Part shown: positions 32,401 to 40,732 of the stretch, one piece after another
Position numbering within the stretch: position 1 is the stretch's first letter
Layout: the number at the start of each line of letters is the position of its first letter
Source of the DNA: Mesodorylaimus sp. YZB2_4
Taxonomy: Eukaryota > Nematoda > Enoplea > Dorylaimida > Dorylaimidae
Direction: 5' to 3'
Length of the DNA stretch: 64,000 nucleotides
NCBI GenBank assembly: GCA_030248295.1
Contig: JASANH010000626.1
Location: 2,232,001-2,296,000 of the forward strand
Translations under genes and position numbers: made by a program
The notes under the pieces: model-generated
What the model was told of the DNA's origin: nothing
What the model saw: the letters and a program-made list of their open reading frames with translations, nothing else
Database searches by the model: none

Positions 32401-34575
32401 AGCTACTGTTTTATCTGTGACTTTCCTACACCTGCATTTTTCTAGATGTCACTGAATTTTGGCGCAAGCTGTATACTGCTGATCAGGCAAGCTATGATTT
32501 GGCCGAGAACCCGTTTTATTACCGCCCAAGCAGCAGTTTGGATGCGATAAGACAACAAGCTTTAAGCTGTTTGCAATCGAGCGATTCAGCCATGCGATCA
32601 CGCTTCAATCTTTTGAAGAAGTTCTTGGAGCAGGTGAGGACAGCATATTAGATATCTTGGTATTAAGCGTCAGGGAGTTTCTTGTTGCAGATGCCATATT
32701 TGAGCGCACTTCGTCATTTATTGTCGATTCGAGACCTTCATCGAAAATTGGCAGCCCACTTTCACGGATGCATATCGGTGACTGCGGTTGAGAAAATGAA
32801 GATTGAACAGTTTTTGAAAAATTTGAATGGTAGGGATTTTCCAATCAAGGTTTCACTCCTGGAAAGTGTTCTTTTTCGGTTTAGATCCAGTCGAAGAGTC
32901 GACCTACAAGAAGTTGATCGACGCATTTTTCGATGCTTTCTTTGCGACTATGCCTTCAGCAAAGAAGAATGTTTTGTTGTCACACTACTCGGAGCGTGTG
33001 TACCAACTGCCCCTGATGATCCTACTACCATATCCCACTGGTCTGGGCCACAGGAGCTGCGAATTGGTGCGAAAACTAACTGCTTTGCAAAACGACCTTC
33101 TTAACGCGACTTTGGAAGACAATTTGGGGTGAGTAGGTTTTTTTTATCGCGTTTTTATTGCGTATTTAGCCTACATTGAATTTAGAACTATCGATTCAGT
33201 GGATTACAACGATTTGATTGCCGCTCAAGTCATCGATTTCGATCCTTGTCAGGATGGCCTGAAGCTGCTGATGTTACACCGACGATTCAGCGGAGAGAAC
33301 AGTCAGATTGACATGTGTCAAAGGGTGCATTTTGACTTAGAGTGGCTGCAGCAAAGAGTCCGAAGATTTGTGTTAGGATCAGCCGTATTGATTAAACCCG
33401 TGGTAAGTGGATTCGCTTTTTGTCAAATTTCTTTGCGTGAGGTCAAAACGGCCTGCTAGTTGGCGTATGAGAAAAACCTCATGACGGCCACATTGGCAGA
33501 ATGCCTACATAGTGCACCAGTACTCAATAGAGCGAGGCAAAAAGGCAAGTAAATCTGACCAATCAGAAATTAATGAGTGCCAACCTTCAAAAAGGGGTTT
33601 CTATTTCGCAATTTTTTTTAGTTTCCATTGTTGAAAGAAAAGGAAGCCTTGATTTTGGAATGCATCGGTCGATTGAGGTCTTACGGAGTGGTGAGTCCAT
33701 TGCCGTGTCTGTATGACAAGTAGCATAGGCATTTGGGTTTGTTTCAGGAGGAGTTGAGTCTAACACAAAGAAAAGACATTTTGGATCGATTGCGAAAAAG
33801 TTTACCAGAAACTAAGCAATTGTGCGACGATCTGGAATTAATGATACGATTTTCATCGGCTTTGAAGGAATCGGCGTTGAAGGAAACTTCTTTAGAGGAG
33901 TTCTTCCTGCGGTTGAAACCAGCAACTGATTATCCGGTAAGGTTGTTGGCCGTTTCTGCTTGCTTTAGAGCCTAAACTTTCTTATGTTGCAGATGCTGAG
34001 ATGCTACAAAATCGCGCATTTGCTTCCAATGTGGCAACTGGCAGCATTTTCGGTCAAGTGTCTGCTGATCGAGACCAAAATTGAGGTATGACGTGTAACT
34101 CACTTTAGCCAGGTATCTGCTGAGGGTTGCGCTTATGCCGACGCCTTCTACCTTTTTCAGGATCCATTCAACGAATTGAGTTCAGTGTTCAAAGAAAATT
34201 TGACCCATGCGGGGGAACGCGACTTGGAAGAGGCTCTAAAATGCACGGATACATTGCAGTTCTTGATGGATGCGACCGAGTTCATGCTGCTTGAATTGCA
34301 GCAAGTTTCTGGCAGTGCTTTCGAATGTCAAGCGCCTGGCAGAGCCGTCGAAGAACCGTAAGTATAGCATTTGCTGATTGACCGTTTTGAGGTCTAACAC
34401 ACGACCTTTTGTTAGGCTAAAAAAATACTTACCAAAGCGCCGTGAAAAGCAGCTGGTCAACGGCGAACAATCAGACGATGTCAAACTGTTGCCTGACTCG
34501 GTTATGGTCAAACACGTGGTACAAGTATGGAAATTCGCTACCAGCCGACAAGCTTGGCGCGTGAATTTAGAATAA
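5463..34575 (+). CDS. rnf213: RNF213 orthologue (AAA+ ATPase / E3 ubiquitin ligase), whole gene
   Basis: Giant dynein-like AAA+ protein that is also an E3 ligase, known in vertebrates for lipid-droplet and antimicrobial ubiquitylation. About 64 exons joined by phase give about 5,070 codons (human protein about 5,200), colinear with the human protein from the CBM20 region to the C-terminus. Landmarks in order: CBM20-like exons, helical stalk, GETGCGKT (AAA3), GRPGSSKS (AAA4), RING region, CANGH RZ finger, C-terminal domain. Exon 1 (5463..5559) is inferred from its good donor and exact phase match to 10734. One in-frame TGA (20668-20670) interrupts the long exon 18. Two junctions, 14349/15071 and 33544/33622, do not keep frame as read. 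If the TGA is real the gene is broken or read through; otherwise it looks functional. Confidence 0.88.
6139..6226. mobile_element. 88-bp Tc1/mariner-type MITE
   Basis: Perfect 27-bp terminal inverted repeats beginning CACGGTGTCCCAAAAGTC, flanked on both sides by a TA dinucleotide (inside TATA). TA target duplication and the CACGGTG terminus fit non-autonomous Tc1/mariner elements. Perfect arms suggest a recent insertion. Confidence 0.92.
6385..6515 (+). repeat. SINE-like fragment
   Basis: Inverted partner of 46150-46325. Shared tail includes a GTAAAAAATGAT block, CTCGAG near the middle and CTATGGATAAAATATGACATGACATG at the end, with gaps and substitutions. The tRNA-like head is poorly preserved in this copy. 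Confidence 0.65.
7041..7230. repeat. 10-bp satellite, short outlying block
   Basis: Degenerate tandem units of CTGACATACA / CTGATATACA. Same family as the main array at 7575-8969, separated from it by about 340 bases of unrelated sequence. Confidence 0.9.
7575..8969. repeat. 10-bp satellite array with 74-bp higher-order unit
   Basis: About 1.4 kb of CTGATATGCA / CTGACATACR units with occasional 12-base units. A 74-bp pattern (10+12+12+10+10+10+10) recurs, for example starting at 8407, 8481 and 8555. The unit lacks stop codons on the minus strand in any phase, so three overlapping minus-strand frames of about 460-490 codons stay open; these are by-products of the repeat, not genes. Confidence 0.95.
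9291..9403 (+). repeat. Dispersed repeat, copy 2 of 2
   Basis: Partner of 4859-4975, same orientation, with substitutions and short indels. Confidence 0.75.
10225..10499 (-). mobile_element. TGTA-ended MITE family A, intronic copy
   Basis: Inverted relative to the copies at 38211 and 59311. Starts TGTAATAGGCGG and ends CGTACTACA. It is about 30 bases longer than those copies because the GGCNGCCAGTNAAGGCAACC block is present twice. A matching target-site duplication is not evident. Confidence 0.8.
10734..12080 (+). CDS. rnf213: RNF213 module: acidic N-terminal region
   Basis: Exons 10734..11416, 11862..11990 and 12040..12080 (with exon 1 at 5463..5559). They encode an acidic Ser/Asp/Glu-rich, probably disordered segment, followed by a Gly/Pro/Val-rich stretch. 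Human RNF213 also begins with a long disordered acidic region, but residues are not alignable, so this part rests on splice phase alone. Exon 1 ends in phase 1 and exon 2 restores the codon GAA, giving MEKENGADMDD across the junction. Confidence 0.65.
12685..13536 (+). CDS. rnf213: RNF213 module: CBM20-like domain
   Basis: Exons 12685..12822, 13021..13190 and 13250..13536. The pattern KIFFVVMTSPSF, then YALFVGSI, IEYSYYKL and DDYYQFDG follows the human CBM20 region in order and spacing (FFHAIISLHF, DRVLVEGI, IPYKYVI, DWHQYYD). This carbohydrate-binding-like fold is placed before the stalk in the family. Sugar binding is not established for this protein. Confidence 0.75.
13804..17950 (+). CDS. 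rnf213: RNF213 module: helical stalk
   Basis: Exons 13804..14057, 14155..14349, 15071..15196, 15251..15428, 15638..15928, 16230..16777, 17032..17188, 17316..17536, 17590..17736 and 17789..17950. All are rich in Leu/Lys/Glu, as expected of an alpha-solenoid. The clearest match is ILVKAWPADESMKTVVKHL with the human VITKSWPRTADNFNDILKHL region. Exon 14155..14349 ends in phase 2 but 15071 is open only in phase 0; by alignment about 200 human residues have no counterpart there, so an exon between 14350 and 15070 was probably missed or lost. Confidence 0.75.
16803..16885 (-). repeat. tRNA-like sequence in RNF213 intron
   Basis: On the minus strand an A-box-like TGGTTTAGGAGCATG is followed about 30 bases later by a B-box-like AGTTCAATTCTC. 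Acceptor-stem pairing is poor, so a tRNA pseudogene or tRNA-derived SINE head is more likely than a working tRNA. Confidence 0.45.
18268..21062 (+). CDS. rnf213: RNF213 module: exon 18, UBA-like segment, AAA1/AAA2 core and linker
   Basis: A single 2,795-base exon, far longer than the others. It carries a UBA-like segment (18799-18903), then the AAA1-AAA2 core (FDQVLVCRSTTTPEVIRLF matches human YDEVLLCTPATTFEEVALLL; WAELQNYTKFLNKQL matches WSELRNFARFLNYQL; FVVHFMKYMSRDFATRSL matches FVVTFMIFMARDFATPSL). No Walker A lysine motif is visible in the AAA2 position; human AAA2 has GVGKS there. A TGA at 20668-20670 stands where human has Trp in RKRWESEPHPY. After it the same frame continues with HPHPYLLFNHDGTSMSFFG, clearly homologous, to the exon end. 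Confidence 0.82.
18799..18903 (+). other. UBA-like segment inside RNF213
   Basis: Encodes MNADTDLARIALEVANYDVD followed by QAVQWILANG. The pattern (hydrophobic helix, two-residue turn, D-x-x-x-A-V-x-W-I-L) is that of a ubiquitin-associated three-helix bundle. I know of no UBA domain in human RNF213. Inference only; the segment is short and could be a chance helical match. Confidence 0.5.
20668..20670 (+). other. In-frame TGA in RNF213
   Basis: Codon order is CAT CGA TGA GAG AAG. Both flanks are homologous to human RNF213 in the same frame, with TGA aligned to a Trp (TGG). The next base is G, not the CTA of the strongest readthrough context. A single G-to-A change or base-call error explains it. 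Confidence 0.85.
20875..20934 (+). other. Four-cysteine (CxxC...CxxC) insertion in RNF213
   Basis: Encodes CVKC, twelve residues, then CVDC, a spacing typical of a small zinc ribbon or knuckle. It sits just before the AAA3 domain, where human RNF213 has a lysine-rich linker without these cysteines. Confidence 0.65.
21100..21325 (+). repeat. Dispersed repeat family B, near-complete copy
   Basis: In RNF213 intron 18. Core GGCCATGGCGAGTGGGAGAG, then CTGGGAGACGTCAACCCCTCG and a tail with GTCGCAAGACTTG. Related copies or pieces: 35375-35420, 46793-46860, 47640-47672, 47995-48145, 59035-59195 and 63213-63790. The downstream part (21255-21325) is inverted relative to 35490-35585. No protein coding. 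Class not determined. Confidence 0.8.
21326..21985 (+). other. Intron 18 middle, repeat remnants
   Basis: Contains a GTGCTGGTCCCCGCACAGCC block near 21488 shared with 34790-34945 and 55735-55830, then poly-C and AT-rich sequence. No exon seen. Confidence 0.5.
21986..22184. mobile_element. 199-bp MITE centred on a 24-bp perfect palindrome
   Basis: Ends TAGTGGTCGGCCGAGG and, inverted, TAGTGTTCGGCCGAGG (one mismatch in 16). Near the centre (22065-22088) lies a 24-bp perfect palindrome, ACGAGCAGGCAC and its complement. Lies in RNF213 intron 18, about 110 bases before the AAA3 exon. Confidence 0.7.
22295..23466 (+). CDS. rnf213: RNF213 module: AAA3 ATPase
   Basis: Exons 22295..22583, 22645..22883, 23039..23121 and 23177..23466. 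Walker A GETGCGKT at 22320-22343 and Walker B LFFDEAN near 22746 keep the catalytic Lys and Asp-Glu. NPYRKHNQEVIERFESAGLG and YSVEPLPPSLLKFVIDFG match human closely. Between Walker A and LHGGVT there is a charged, coiled-coil-like insertion of about 55 residues that human lacks. The ATPase site looks active. Confidence 0.9.
23524..26571 (+). CDS. rnf213: RNF213 module: AAA4 ATPase and following AAA5/AAA6 region
   Basis: Exons 23524..23640, 23695..23882, 23936..24158, 24216..24769, 24825..24981, 25036..25124, 25240..25483, 25538..25623, 25924..26097, 26228..26318 and 26377..26571. Walker A GRPGSSKS (24060-24083) and Walker B VVVADE (about 24330) match human GKPGSSKS and VVVLDE. NWPLDPAKMNRGLFVTR, LRDFYSLIK, RYLLVLTENYAAL, FGSGFPKDVEYRHICRNINR and PLINRLEKHF are near-identical landmarks. 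Two introns have GC instead of GT donors (24770 and 25484). In DFYSLIK the Ser codon is split across the first of them, which fixes that junction. Confidence 0.9.
26651..28923 (+). CDS. rnf213: RNF213 module: hinge and E3 shell
   Basis: Exons 26651..26787, 27075..27280, 27339..27617, 27673..27811, 27867..28198, 28251..28423 and 28478..28923. ITTHSRLLTFID matches human ITTFSRLLTSHD; GFQTGSWECTHIDD matches GFHGGLWQSVHIDD; LTPILAGMISRLDVGDNLNL matches the human LTPLLASMISFIDRDGNLEL block. A 63-base in-frame piece near 28688-28750 has a GTAAAG start and TTCTTCAG end and may be an intron rather than coding. Confidence 0.82.
28979..29802 (+). CDS. rnf213: RNF213 module: RING region
   Basis: Exons 28979..29069, 29132..29490 and 29551..29802. 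RING-like sequence spans 29309-29437: CPVC, then FMHVLHERC, then CPVDRC. Against human RNF213 (CSIC ... CDHVHC ... CPYC) the third ligand is Phe (TTC, 29357-29359) and the last Cys of the final pair is Asp, with a Cys two residues later. The fifth ligand is His, acceptable in RING-H2 types. Two of eight zinc ligands therefore look altered. A 57-base in-frame piece (29236-29292) could be an intron. Confidence 0.8.
29858..31244 (+). CDS. rnf213: RNF213 module: E3 core between RING and RZ finger
   Basis: Exons 29858..29987, 30042..30255, 30318..30487, 30773..30895 and 30948..31244. KWRDLWQYLNRLTT aligns with human NDWHRVYLVRKLSS, and NRGHIDPFAIYGPTYSIVKNAL with HPGQMDRYLVYGDEYKALRDAV. Helical and without catalytic motifs of its own; it packs round the ligase module in the known vertebrate structure. 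Confidence 0.8.
31302..31759 (+). CDS. rnf213: RNF213 module: RZ finger
   Basis: Exons 31302..31365, 31422..31542 and 31606..31759. AWFPTMDEE matches human AFLPTMPED directly before the finger. The finger reads CANGHRYLIQ, then HCRQCNVKV, fitting C-x-N-G-H ... C-x2-C of RZ/ZNFX1-type zinc fingers. VQTGHCLGP follows, as human TQTGHVLGN. In vertebrate RNF213 this finger is required for ubiquitylation of lipid A. All expected Cys/His are present here. Confidence 0.9.
31810..34575 (+). CDS. rnf213: RNF213 module: C-terminal domain
   Basis: Exons 31810..31978, 32074..32168, 32224..32275, 32446..32633, 32691..32829, 32885..33128, 33186..33402, 33460..33544, 33622..33690, 33748..33936, 33993..34085, 34161..34357 and 34416..34575. 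LPDSVMVKHVVQVWKFA near the stop matches the human end FPEEILLASCVSVWKTA. The junction 33544/33622 does not keep frame: the donor CAAAAAG|GCAAGT ends in phase 1 but the next exon is open only in phase 0; one A fewer in the A5 run would repair it. An ATAAA-type poly(A) signal lies just after the stop (34580-34589). Confidence 0.82.
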
Positions 34576-36640
34576 GGAGACAAATAAACGATCAGTATTT
34601 GGTAGTGTTTGCGATTGGTGATTTCTTATCTATCATTCCATTGATAACCGTACCATATAAGCACCTATGATGATTTTTGCACTGATTACTTCAAATAGGC
34701 CTTGGAAGGCACTTCATGTTATTTGATTGTCTGATTATTTGGAATATTTTGTTCTTTAATTTTTTTGGGCCGTAGCTCGTTTTGCCTCAGCGGGCCAGCA
34801 GCCAAACCTTATTAGCACGGCTGTGCGGGGACCGGCACACACAGCAGCGTCCCTCTGTATGTCTCCACTAGAGGAGCACACGAGGGCATCCCCAGCATCG
34901 ACCAATCCGGCCCCAGGTCTGGATCCCGATCCGCTTCAAAAAATAGAAGATAGATGGGGATGACGTGTTTGGCACTGCGTCCTCACCAACCTGCCATTGT
35001 TCCTCGCTGTCGCTCTCTGTTAGACCACTCCAAAGGAGAGCTACGCAGCACGTAAAGCGGGATTACTGTAAATACTGATTTGAGAGAGCAAAACTGGATT
35101 TTCTCGTTATAGTTTGTCACATTTTATCATTTCCCAGCAGATAAAGCACGAAAAGACATAAGTTGCTGTCCTCCGATCCAGCAGATGGATCAGATCGGAA
35201 ATCGATCCTCCCGCCCCCTCCGTTCGGCCAGATCAGTGGATCGGTGGATGCTGGGGGCATCCTGGGCTTCCCCAGGCGATGGCGGGCGAGCTGCGAACCC
35301 TGTCGGCGTTGGACAACCGAGATCTGTCTATTCGTTTGCAAACGAGCAGACAGTCTTCCGGCAACCCTGGCGCCTGGTTGGCCATGGCGAGTGGGAGAGA
35401 GTAATCGATCTCCCCTCATCCTGGCTCAAGACACTCTGGTCAGCCCTAGTCTGTCCTAGGGCGAGCCAAGGATTATATTCCATCTCTCTACTTGGAGCAC
35501 TTCTACGGTACCGGGTGAGTCACCCACGGCCTGGCGTGCAAGGTCAGCGAGGGGTTGAGGGTTCATGGTTCGCAAACCGACCTCCGTCACCAGGGGGGTT
35601 TGAACCCAGGAGCACCCCAGTCACTCGGTACCAAGCAACACGGGTAGACGGGTGCCGAGCTGGCTCCACCGCGGCCACGCTCTTCAGTTGTTGATGATAG
35701 CCTTAACCCTGAGGAGGAGGGAGCTTTTGTATCTTCTGATGACTCAACGGTGTGGTCAACGAGATATTCGTCAGGGGCAGCCAAAGTTCTAGACCTCCAG
35801 CACTGATGCCAAAAAGTCGAAATTCTTGATTGCAAAGGTGGGCCATTGGGACATAAAAATTTCGACTTCCTAAATATTTGAGATAGGGGGGCCAAAAGTG
35901 TGGCTACTGCTTCAATGCGTGGGTGCTAAATCTGAATATCATATTCTTTCTTTAATATTATGACATCGACTCTATGTAAAGCGTACTTCGTTTCTAAAAA
36001 GTGCGTCGAGCGAGGCAGCGAAAAGCTCGTCGTTGTCGACGTACATGTGACACGTCGGGTCACGACATCATTATCGATCTGGCCGTGTGGAGGGCAGGGT
36101 CCGCCAGCCGACTCTTGGTATGGCGTCTCTGGATGGGTTATCAAGGTTTGAAAGTGAGAATACGGTTAGTGGTGGCCCTCATCTAGGTATAATATATGCA
36201 GTACGGATATATGATACGGCTTGAAAGTGATACTTGCTACACTGTTTTGCGTAGCAGTTAGTCCCTCAAGGGTAAAGTCACCCCATTATCGATGATTAGA
36301 TTGGGCGGTTGGCTGAATGACTTCGGTCTAGATTTGTGTACGTTCATACTACAAATGTTTAGGCTTCATCACACGCGATCATGGGAAGCAAATCTCCAGA
36401 ACTCCTCCAGGGGCAAAATTTTTTATTTACGCTCGAGTTGGTATGGCACCCAGTTGTAGTCATGGCGACTCCAGCTGGGCCGTGACCAGTATCAGCATCT
36501 TAGCTCCCGCGGCTAAAACCTGCTAAAACATGTTCTATAATATGCCGGGGACTATTATAGTGGCAACGCTTTGACAGAACCTATTATTCACTCTCACTCA
36601 ATAAAATTTGCGCCACATGAGCATTAAAATTCGTAAATTT
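34576..36640. other. Repeat-rich intergenic region
   Basis: No gene seen. 34790-34945 matches 56480-56700 (shared GCCAGCAG, CCCTCTG.GTGTCTCCACT and CGAGGGCATCC blocks). 35375-35420 is a family B fragment, and 35437-35475 is inverted relative to about 9720-9760. 35490-35585 is inverted relative to 21255-21325 and contains GGTTTGAACCC at 35597, a B-box-like word. 35700-36640 is unrecognised. Confidence 0.6.
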
Positions 36641-36689
36641 TCAAAAGAACACACATTATTCTCACTAAAACATCAATAGAGTGTCCCAA

Positions 36690-38990
36690 CCAAATCAAAC
36701 CATCTGAAAGATCAAATTACAACGATGCTCTTCCTCGACCTTTCTATTAAATGTATGAAATCCTGGGATCAAGAGATCTAAGACAAGCAAAAACAGTTCG
36801 AATATCACCGCAATTCCGATGTTGTAGCTGGCATTCATTGCATCGGTTGCTTCTGCTATTACATCGATGATCTACAGAGATTAGTGTTGATTAGGCAGAG
36901 GCTGAACAGCCATGAACGCTGTGGCTTACACTGAAAGCATGCGCCTCGTAATAGTATAACTCAAGCAGCCGGGTATAAAATATTTCCACGACAGCTACGT
37001 TTTTTTCTGAGGTTCAAAAGAGAGATCATGGTGCACTGCACTATTTGATGTCCAGATCAAATTCAACCCCTCCTTTTTGTATGCACTAGCCACGAAACCA
37101 GCGCCTTGTTTTTTTGCGCACAAAATATCAATGAGAAATCTTAATCACCCGCAAAAAGAGAACATACGTGTTGAAGTTGTAGCAAAGCGATTCAAAATAT
37201 CCACCAGTGTGACAGTACAACAGTTTTTTATTCCTTTAGCAGTTATTTAATATGGTCTTCACAAGAATGGTTATTGTTTGAATTCTCGCATATCTAAATA
37301 TGGTTTCAGAAATGGCCTAGAAAAATAATTGAAACTTTCAATCGATTCTTACAAACATGGAGCTATCCAAGCTAACGTCAGATGTGGTTATCGAAGTGCT
37401 GTAAGACACATCCCTGCAAGCCAACAGTGGTGGGATATGTATATTAGACCACGAGTGATAATGTGCTAACGAGCAGGGCTGGGGACAGCAGCAGTCGGTA
37501 TGCTTCATAATATTGATCTCGCCACAAGCCAGCGTGTATTCCAGGCACCCAACTGCAAAATAAAGGATCGAGACGTTGATATGTCACGGGATAATTAGCT
37601 TTTCCTACCATCACCTGTAGTATCTTCGGGTTGAACCTAACTGTACTGCAGCGCGCGACAAGCTCCCGGCGCGACAAGCATAAGATTAAACAGGTTGAAA
37701 ATGCCCCCTACCACACGCCGGTACCAATTAGTCATATCGCCCTGAAACACGACATAAACAGGTTTCAGGCAACTCCCTACGCCTAATCAATAAGACTAAC
37801 TGGTGTGTTAGTAAGGTAACAAACATCACTCTATCACATCATCCACTGAGCAAAATGTCGCATTCAATAATTTAGCAAATCTTGGATCAGCGCATCCACA
37901 TTGCTCTTGGGCGAATTTTTGGTAACATGCTCTCAGGCAGCCCTGAAGAGCGAACAAAAAGGTTAAGCTACAGGTACAACAGGCACAGTAGGTGACGCAC
38001 TCACCTCGACTCTGTAATCACCTGGAACTTAATTATTATTTGTTCGAGCTGGGTGGGACCTCTAATGCAGTTTTAAATTCCCGAAAATGCTCTCCAAATA
38101 AATGAAGTTTTGCGTCTCCGTCAACAAACATGCTGATAGATGTACTCTGGTCTCGACAACTGTTGTCACAACACCAGGAGTGACATAGAAACCTGTAGTT
38201 TCCGGAAATGTGTAGTAGGTGTGTTTGGCCTGTGGAGAAGGTAGTGCACCTGGTTGCCTTAACTGGCCGCCGCATACAGCGTATCAGTTGCCTTCGTTGG
38301 CCGCTCTGTACGCTCCTCCAGGCGAGGCTGAAACCCGTCGGGTTGATGTCTCAGGCACCTACGACTAGGTGACCTGCCTGAAAGGTCACTGTTAGAGTCC
38401 ATCCGCTCCCCGCGGTATCTTCTCCAATGTAGGGCTTTTGCGCCCTTTTACAGATGGATCCTCCGCTTGTTGTTGAAGACTGACTCGAAAACCTGCTGAA
38501 GCTTATGCACAAATATATTCATCGTGAGCTGCTCCTAGAACGAGTTTACAACCTTAAAAGGAAAGAGCGCCTAGCTGTGCAGGGCAGCTTGATGCAAGGT
38601 GCTGGGTACCACGGTTTCTTTAAGTTCTCCGCATGAGGCGCGGGCTCCGCGACATTGTAGTTGAATGTGTAACATGAGCCGAAAGATGCAGACATTGTGT
38701 TTTGGAAGTCAATAGGATACAACGATTGTAAAGGCTGATCAGACTTCCATAAGCTACCTTGCTGCTCTCGGAGACAGGAATCCCCTTCGTAAAAGCATCT
38801 GATAAATAAGCTGTGCCATTGCATGCCCGCTAAGGCCATCATCATCTCTGGCGAGAGGTGGGCGATCAAATATGGAAGGGCAGGATTGCCAACACTTGTC
38901 TTGCGCAGAGAATCACCGAGTTATTCTGATATGCCTGCACAACAAAACTGCATCAAAATGCTGATGAAATGCCTGCAACAACAAAGCTGA
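36690..38990 (-). pseudogene. DEG/ENaC-like channel gene, copy 1, disrupted
   Basis: Amiloride-sensitive sodium-channel family. Reading right to left: LPYLIAHLSPE, FGSCYTFNYN (family FGxCYTFN motif), FRVSLQQQAEDP, GFYVTPGV, then a Cys-rich block ending CCCPQPC, VAVVEIFYTRLLELYYYEA, and a final membrane segment after NASYNIG. Breaks: a 243-bp MITE sits inside an exon (38211-38453), and the frame shifts between NCIRGPTQ and GDYRVE (near 38030-38060). The paralogue at 41367-43060 lacks the MITE. Exon borders are approximate. Confidence 0.7.
38211..38453 (+). mobile_element. TGTA-ended MITE family A, insertion proven by empty site
   Basis: Starts TGTAGTAGGTGTG and ends CGCCCTTTTACA. The flanks GGAAATG and GATGGATCC are contiguous as GGAAATGGATCC in the paralogous exon (about 42611-42622), which is therefore the empty site. 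Flanking AATG/GATG suggests a 4-bp target duplication with one change. Confidence 0.92.
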
Positions 38991-39208
38991 TAAAGATATT
39001 CTGTTATAGGAACAATATTCGGCGCAGTGAAGTACGTAGAGAGTTCAAAAAGCTCTTGGCCTTCCGCATGAGCTGCAGCAGTAAAATTTGTAACACTTTC
39101 AATCATAGCACTGGAGCACATCGAAAAAATCATTCATTCATTCACTTACGCGTTCTTAAAATATGGTCAGGTGAGTCAGCGAAATTAAAAGTTGACAAAT
39201 CTTGCGCA

Positions 39209-40130
39209 TATGGTCTACCTGCAAGTTTTTAACAAAAAAAGGCCCACAGAAATTTATGATCGAATGGTCTCAGTGTATGGCAATGATGCACTTAAATTAC
39301 CGACAGTGAAAAATGGTCAGCTTTGTCCAAACATGGGGAGAATCAATTGAAGATTACCCAAGATCTAGACGACCAAATGAGGCGACACCAGACAACAAAT
39401 GTGATGTTGTGGCAAAGATTGTGAAAGAAGACCTTCGATTAAAACGTTGTCTAGATAGCGGAGGAAGTGGGCATTTAAGTAAGGAGCGTTGAAAAAATTT
39501 TACAGGAGAAATTGAATTTGTCCAAGGCCTGCGCGAGATGTGTGCCAAACGACCTGACAAACGCGCAAAGAGCTGTCAGAGTTCAAACCTCAAAGGAGCT
39601 TTTGCAATGATTGCGGCCGACCCAGATGATTTTTATCAAAGAGCGGGTATGGGCGATGAAACCTAGGCTCACTACTTTGATCTGAATCAAAATACGAATC
39701 GATCCAGCGTCTGCCAAAGGGTGCACAGCCGCCAAAATATTTCGCGTTCAGCAGCCGTAGGGCAAGGTCATGGCAACAATTTCTTGGGAATCCATTGGAA
39801 TGTGAATGACTGGTTGATGAGCAGCCAAGGCAACAATCACTGGACAATATTTTGCTGATGTTATCCGCCGATTGATCGAATCGCGATCAAATCGAAACGG
39901 TGCGCGATGATGAAAAAGCAGGTGCTGCTCCTGACTGACAATGAGCCAGTCCACAAAGCGCGCATTGATTAGGCTTCTATCGATGAATGCCGATGCGAAC
40001 GAATTGCTTATCCGCCATACAGTCCAGACCTAGTACCCAGCGATTACTACCTATTCGGGAAACCCCAAAAAAAAGTTTATGGAGAAAGATTTTCGGGTGA
40101 TGAGGAAGTGAAATCAGCGACAAAAGCGTT
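39209..40130 (+). pseudogene. Degenerate mariner transposase (D34D type)
   Basis: Cut-and-paste transposase of the mariner family. In several frames: EIYDRMVSVYGNDA near the start, RAGMGDET (first catalytic Asp region), LLTDNEPVHKA at about 39930 and YSPDLVPSDYYLFG at about 40020-40056. From the Asp of DNEP to the Asp of PSDYY there are 34 residues, the mariner spacing. Several stops and frameshifts make it dead. By comparison with the other duplicate it lies inside the segment between the mucin 3' end and the channel gene. Terminal repeats were not resolved. Confidence 0.85.
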
Positions 40131-40387
40131 TTTGTGGGGCGCGAGAAATCCTTCTTTTTACGGGTTTTTCACCCAGGTTTAACCCAAGTGCATTGGTCTC
40201 AGGGGATACTATGTCGAAAAAAGAATCACTATGGCATTGTATAGTTTCAATTAAACTATTTGACCTTCCTTCGTAACTTCTTGCTTGTCCGACTGCATTG
40301 CCGCCTGAGTTGTAGTCGACGATAACCCTAACCATAAGGCAGAGGAAGCTTCTCATGACCAAACGGATAGCTATTTGGCTTACTTAC

Positions 40388-40690
40388 CTTGTGGTGAGCG
40401 ACTAGTGGCGGGAGGAATGTTAGAACTGCCAGTCATCGCTTGGGGGTCTGCAGTTGCGTCAGCTGAGAAAGCTGGGGTTGTAATGACCGGTACCTCAACT
40501 TTGGTCTCGATTAGCAGTATCCTTTATTTCTTCAACAAGCATTCCACAAAGTCCCCAGACGCTGCAACGTCACCAGTCGATTCGATCAGCAGCGAGGTAG
40601 CTGGAATGAGCGTCGCGTCAGGTATTTTGCCTCAAGACGTGGCCATCAATGCCTCAATCAAAGCAATGCTCGAACCATACCCCTGATTAG
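40388..40690 (-). pseudogene. Truncated copy of mucin exon 3' end
   Basis: The minus strand encodes VEVPVITTPAFSADATADPQ, then AMTGSSN and SRSPQ up to a donor GTAAGTAAG at 40387. This parallels the end of the mucin exon at 43507 (VITDPTFSPAT, TMTGSNSS, SHSPS, donor GTAAGC). Only the 3' portion is present; upstream sequence is unrelated. It marks one edge of a segmental duplication. Confidence 0.7.
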
Positions 40691-40732
40691 TGGAGAGACA
40701 CTCGTTGACAATCGCGAACGTGGAAAAACGCG

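Noticed and set aside
32264-32455. Intron of RNF213 with a 63-codon ORF as an alternative exon
   Set aside because: The frame starts from read-through of a clear donor at 32276 and has no match to the family.
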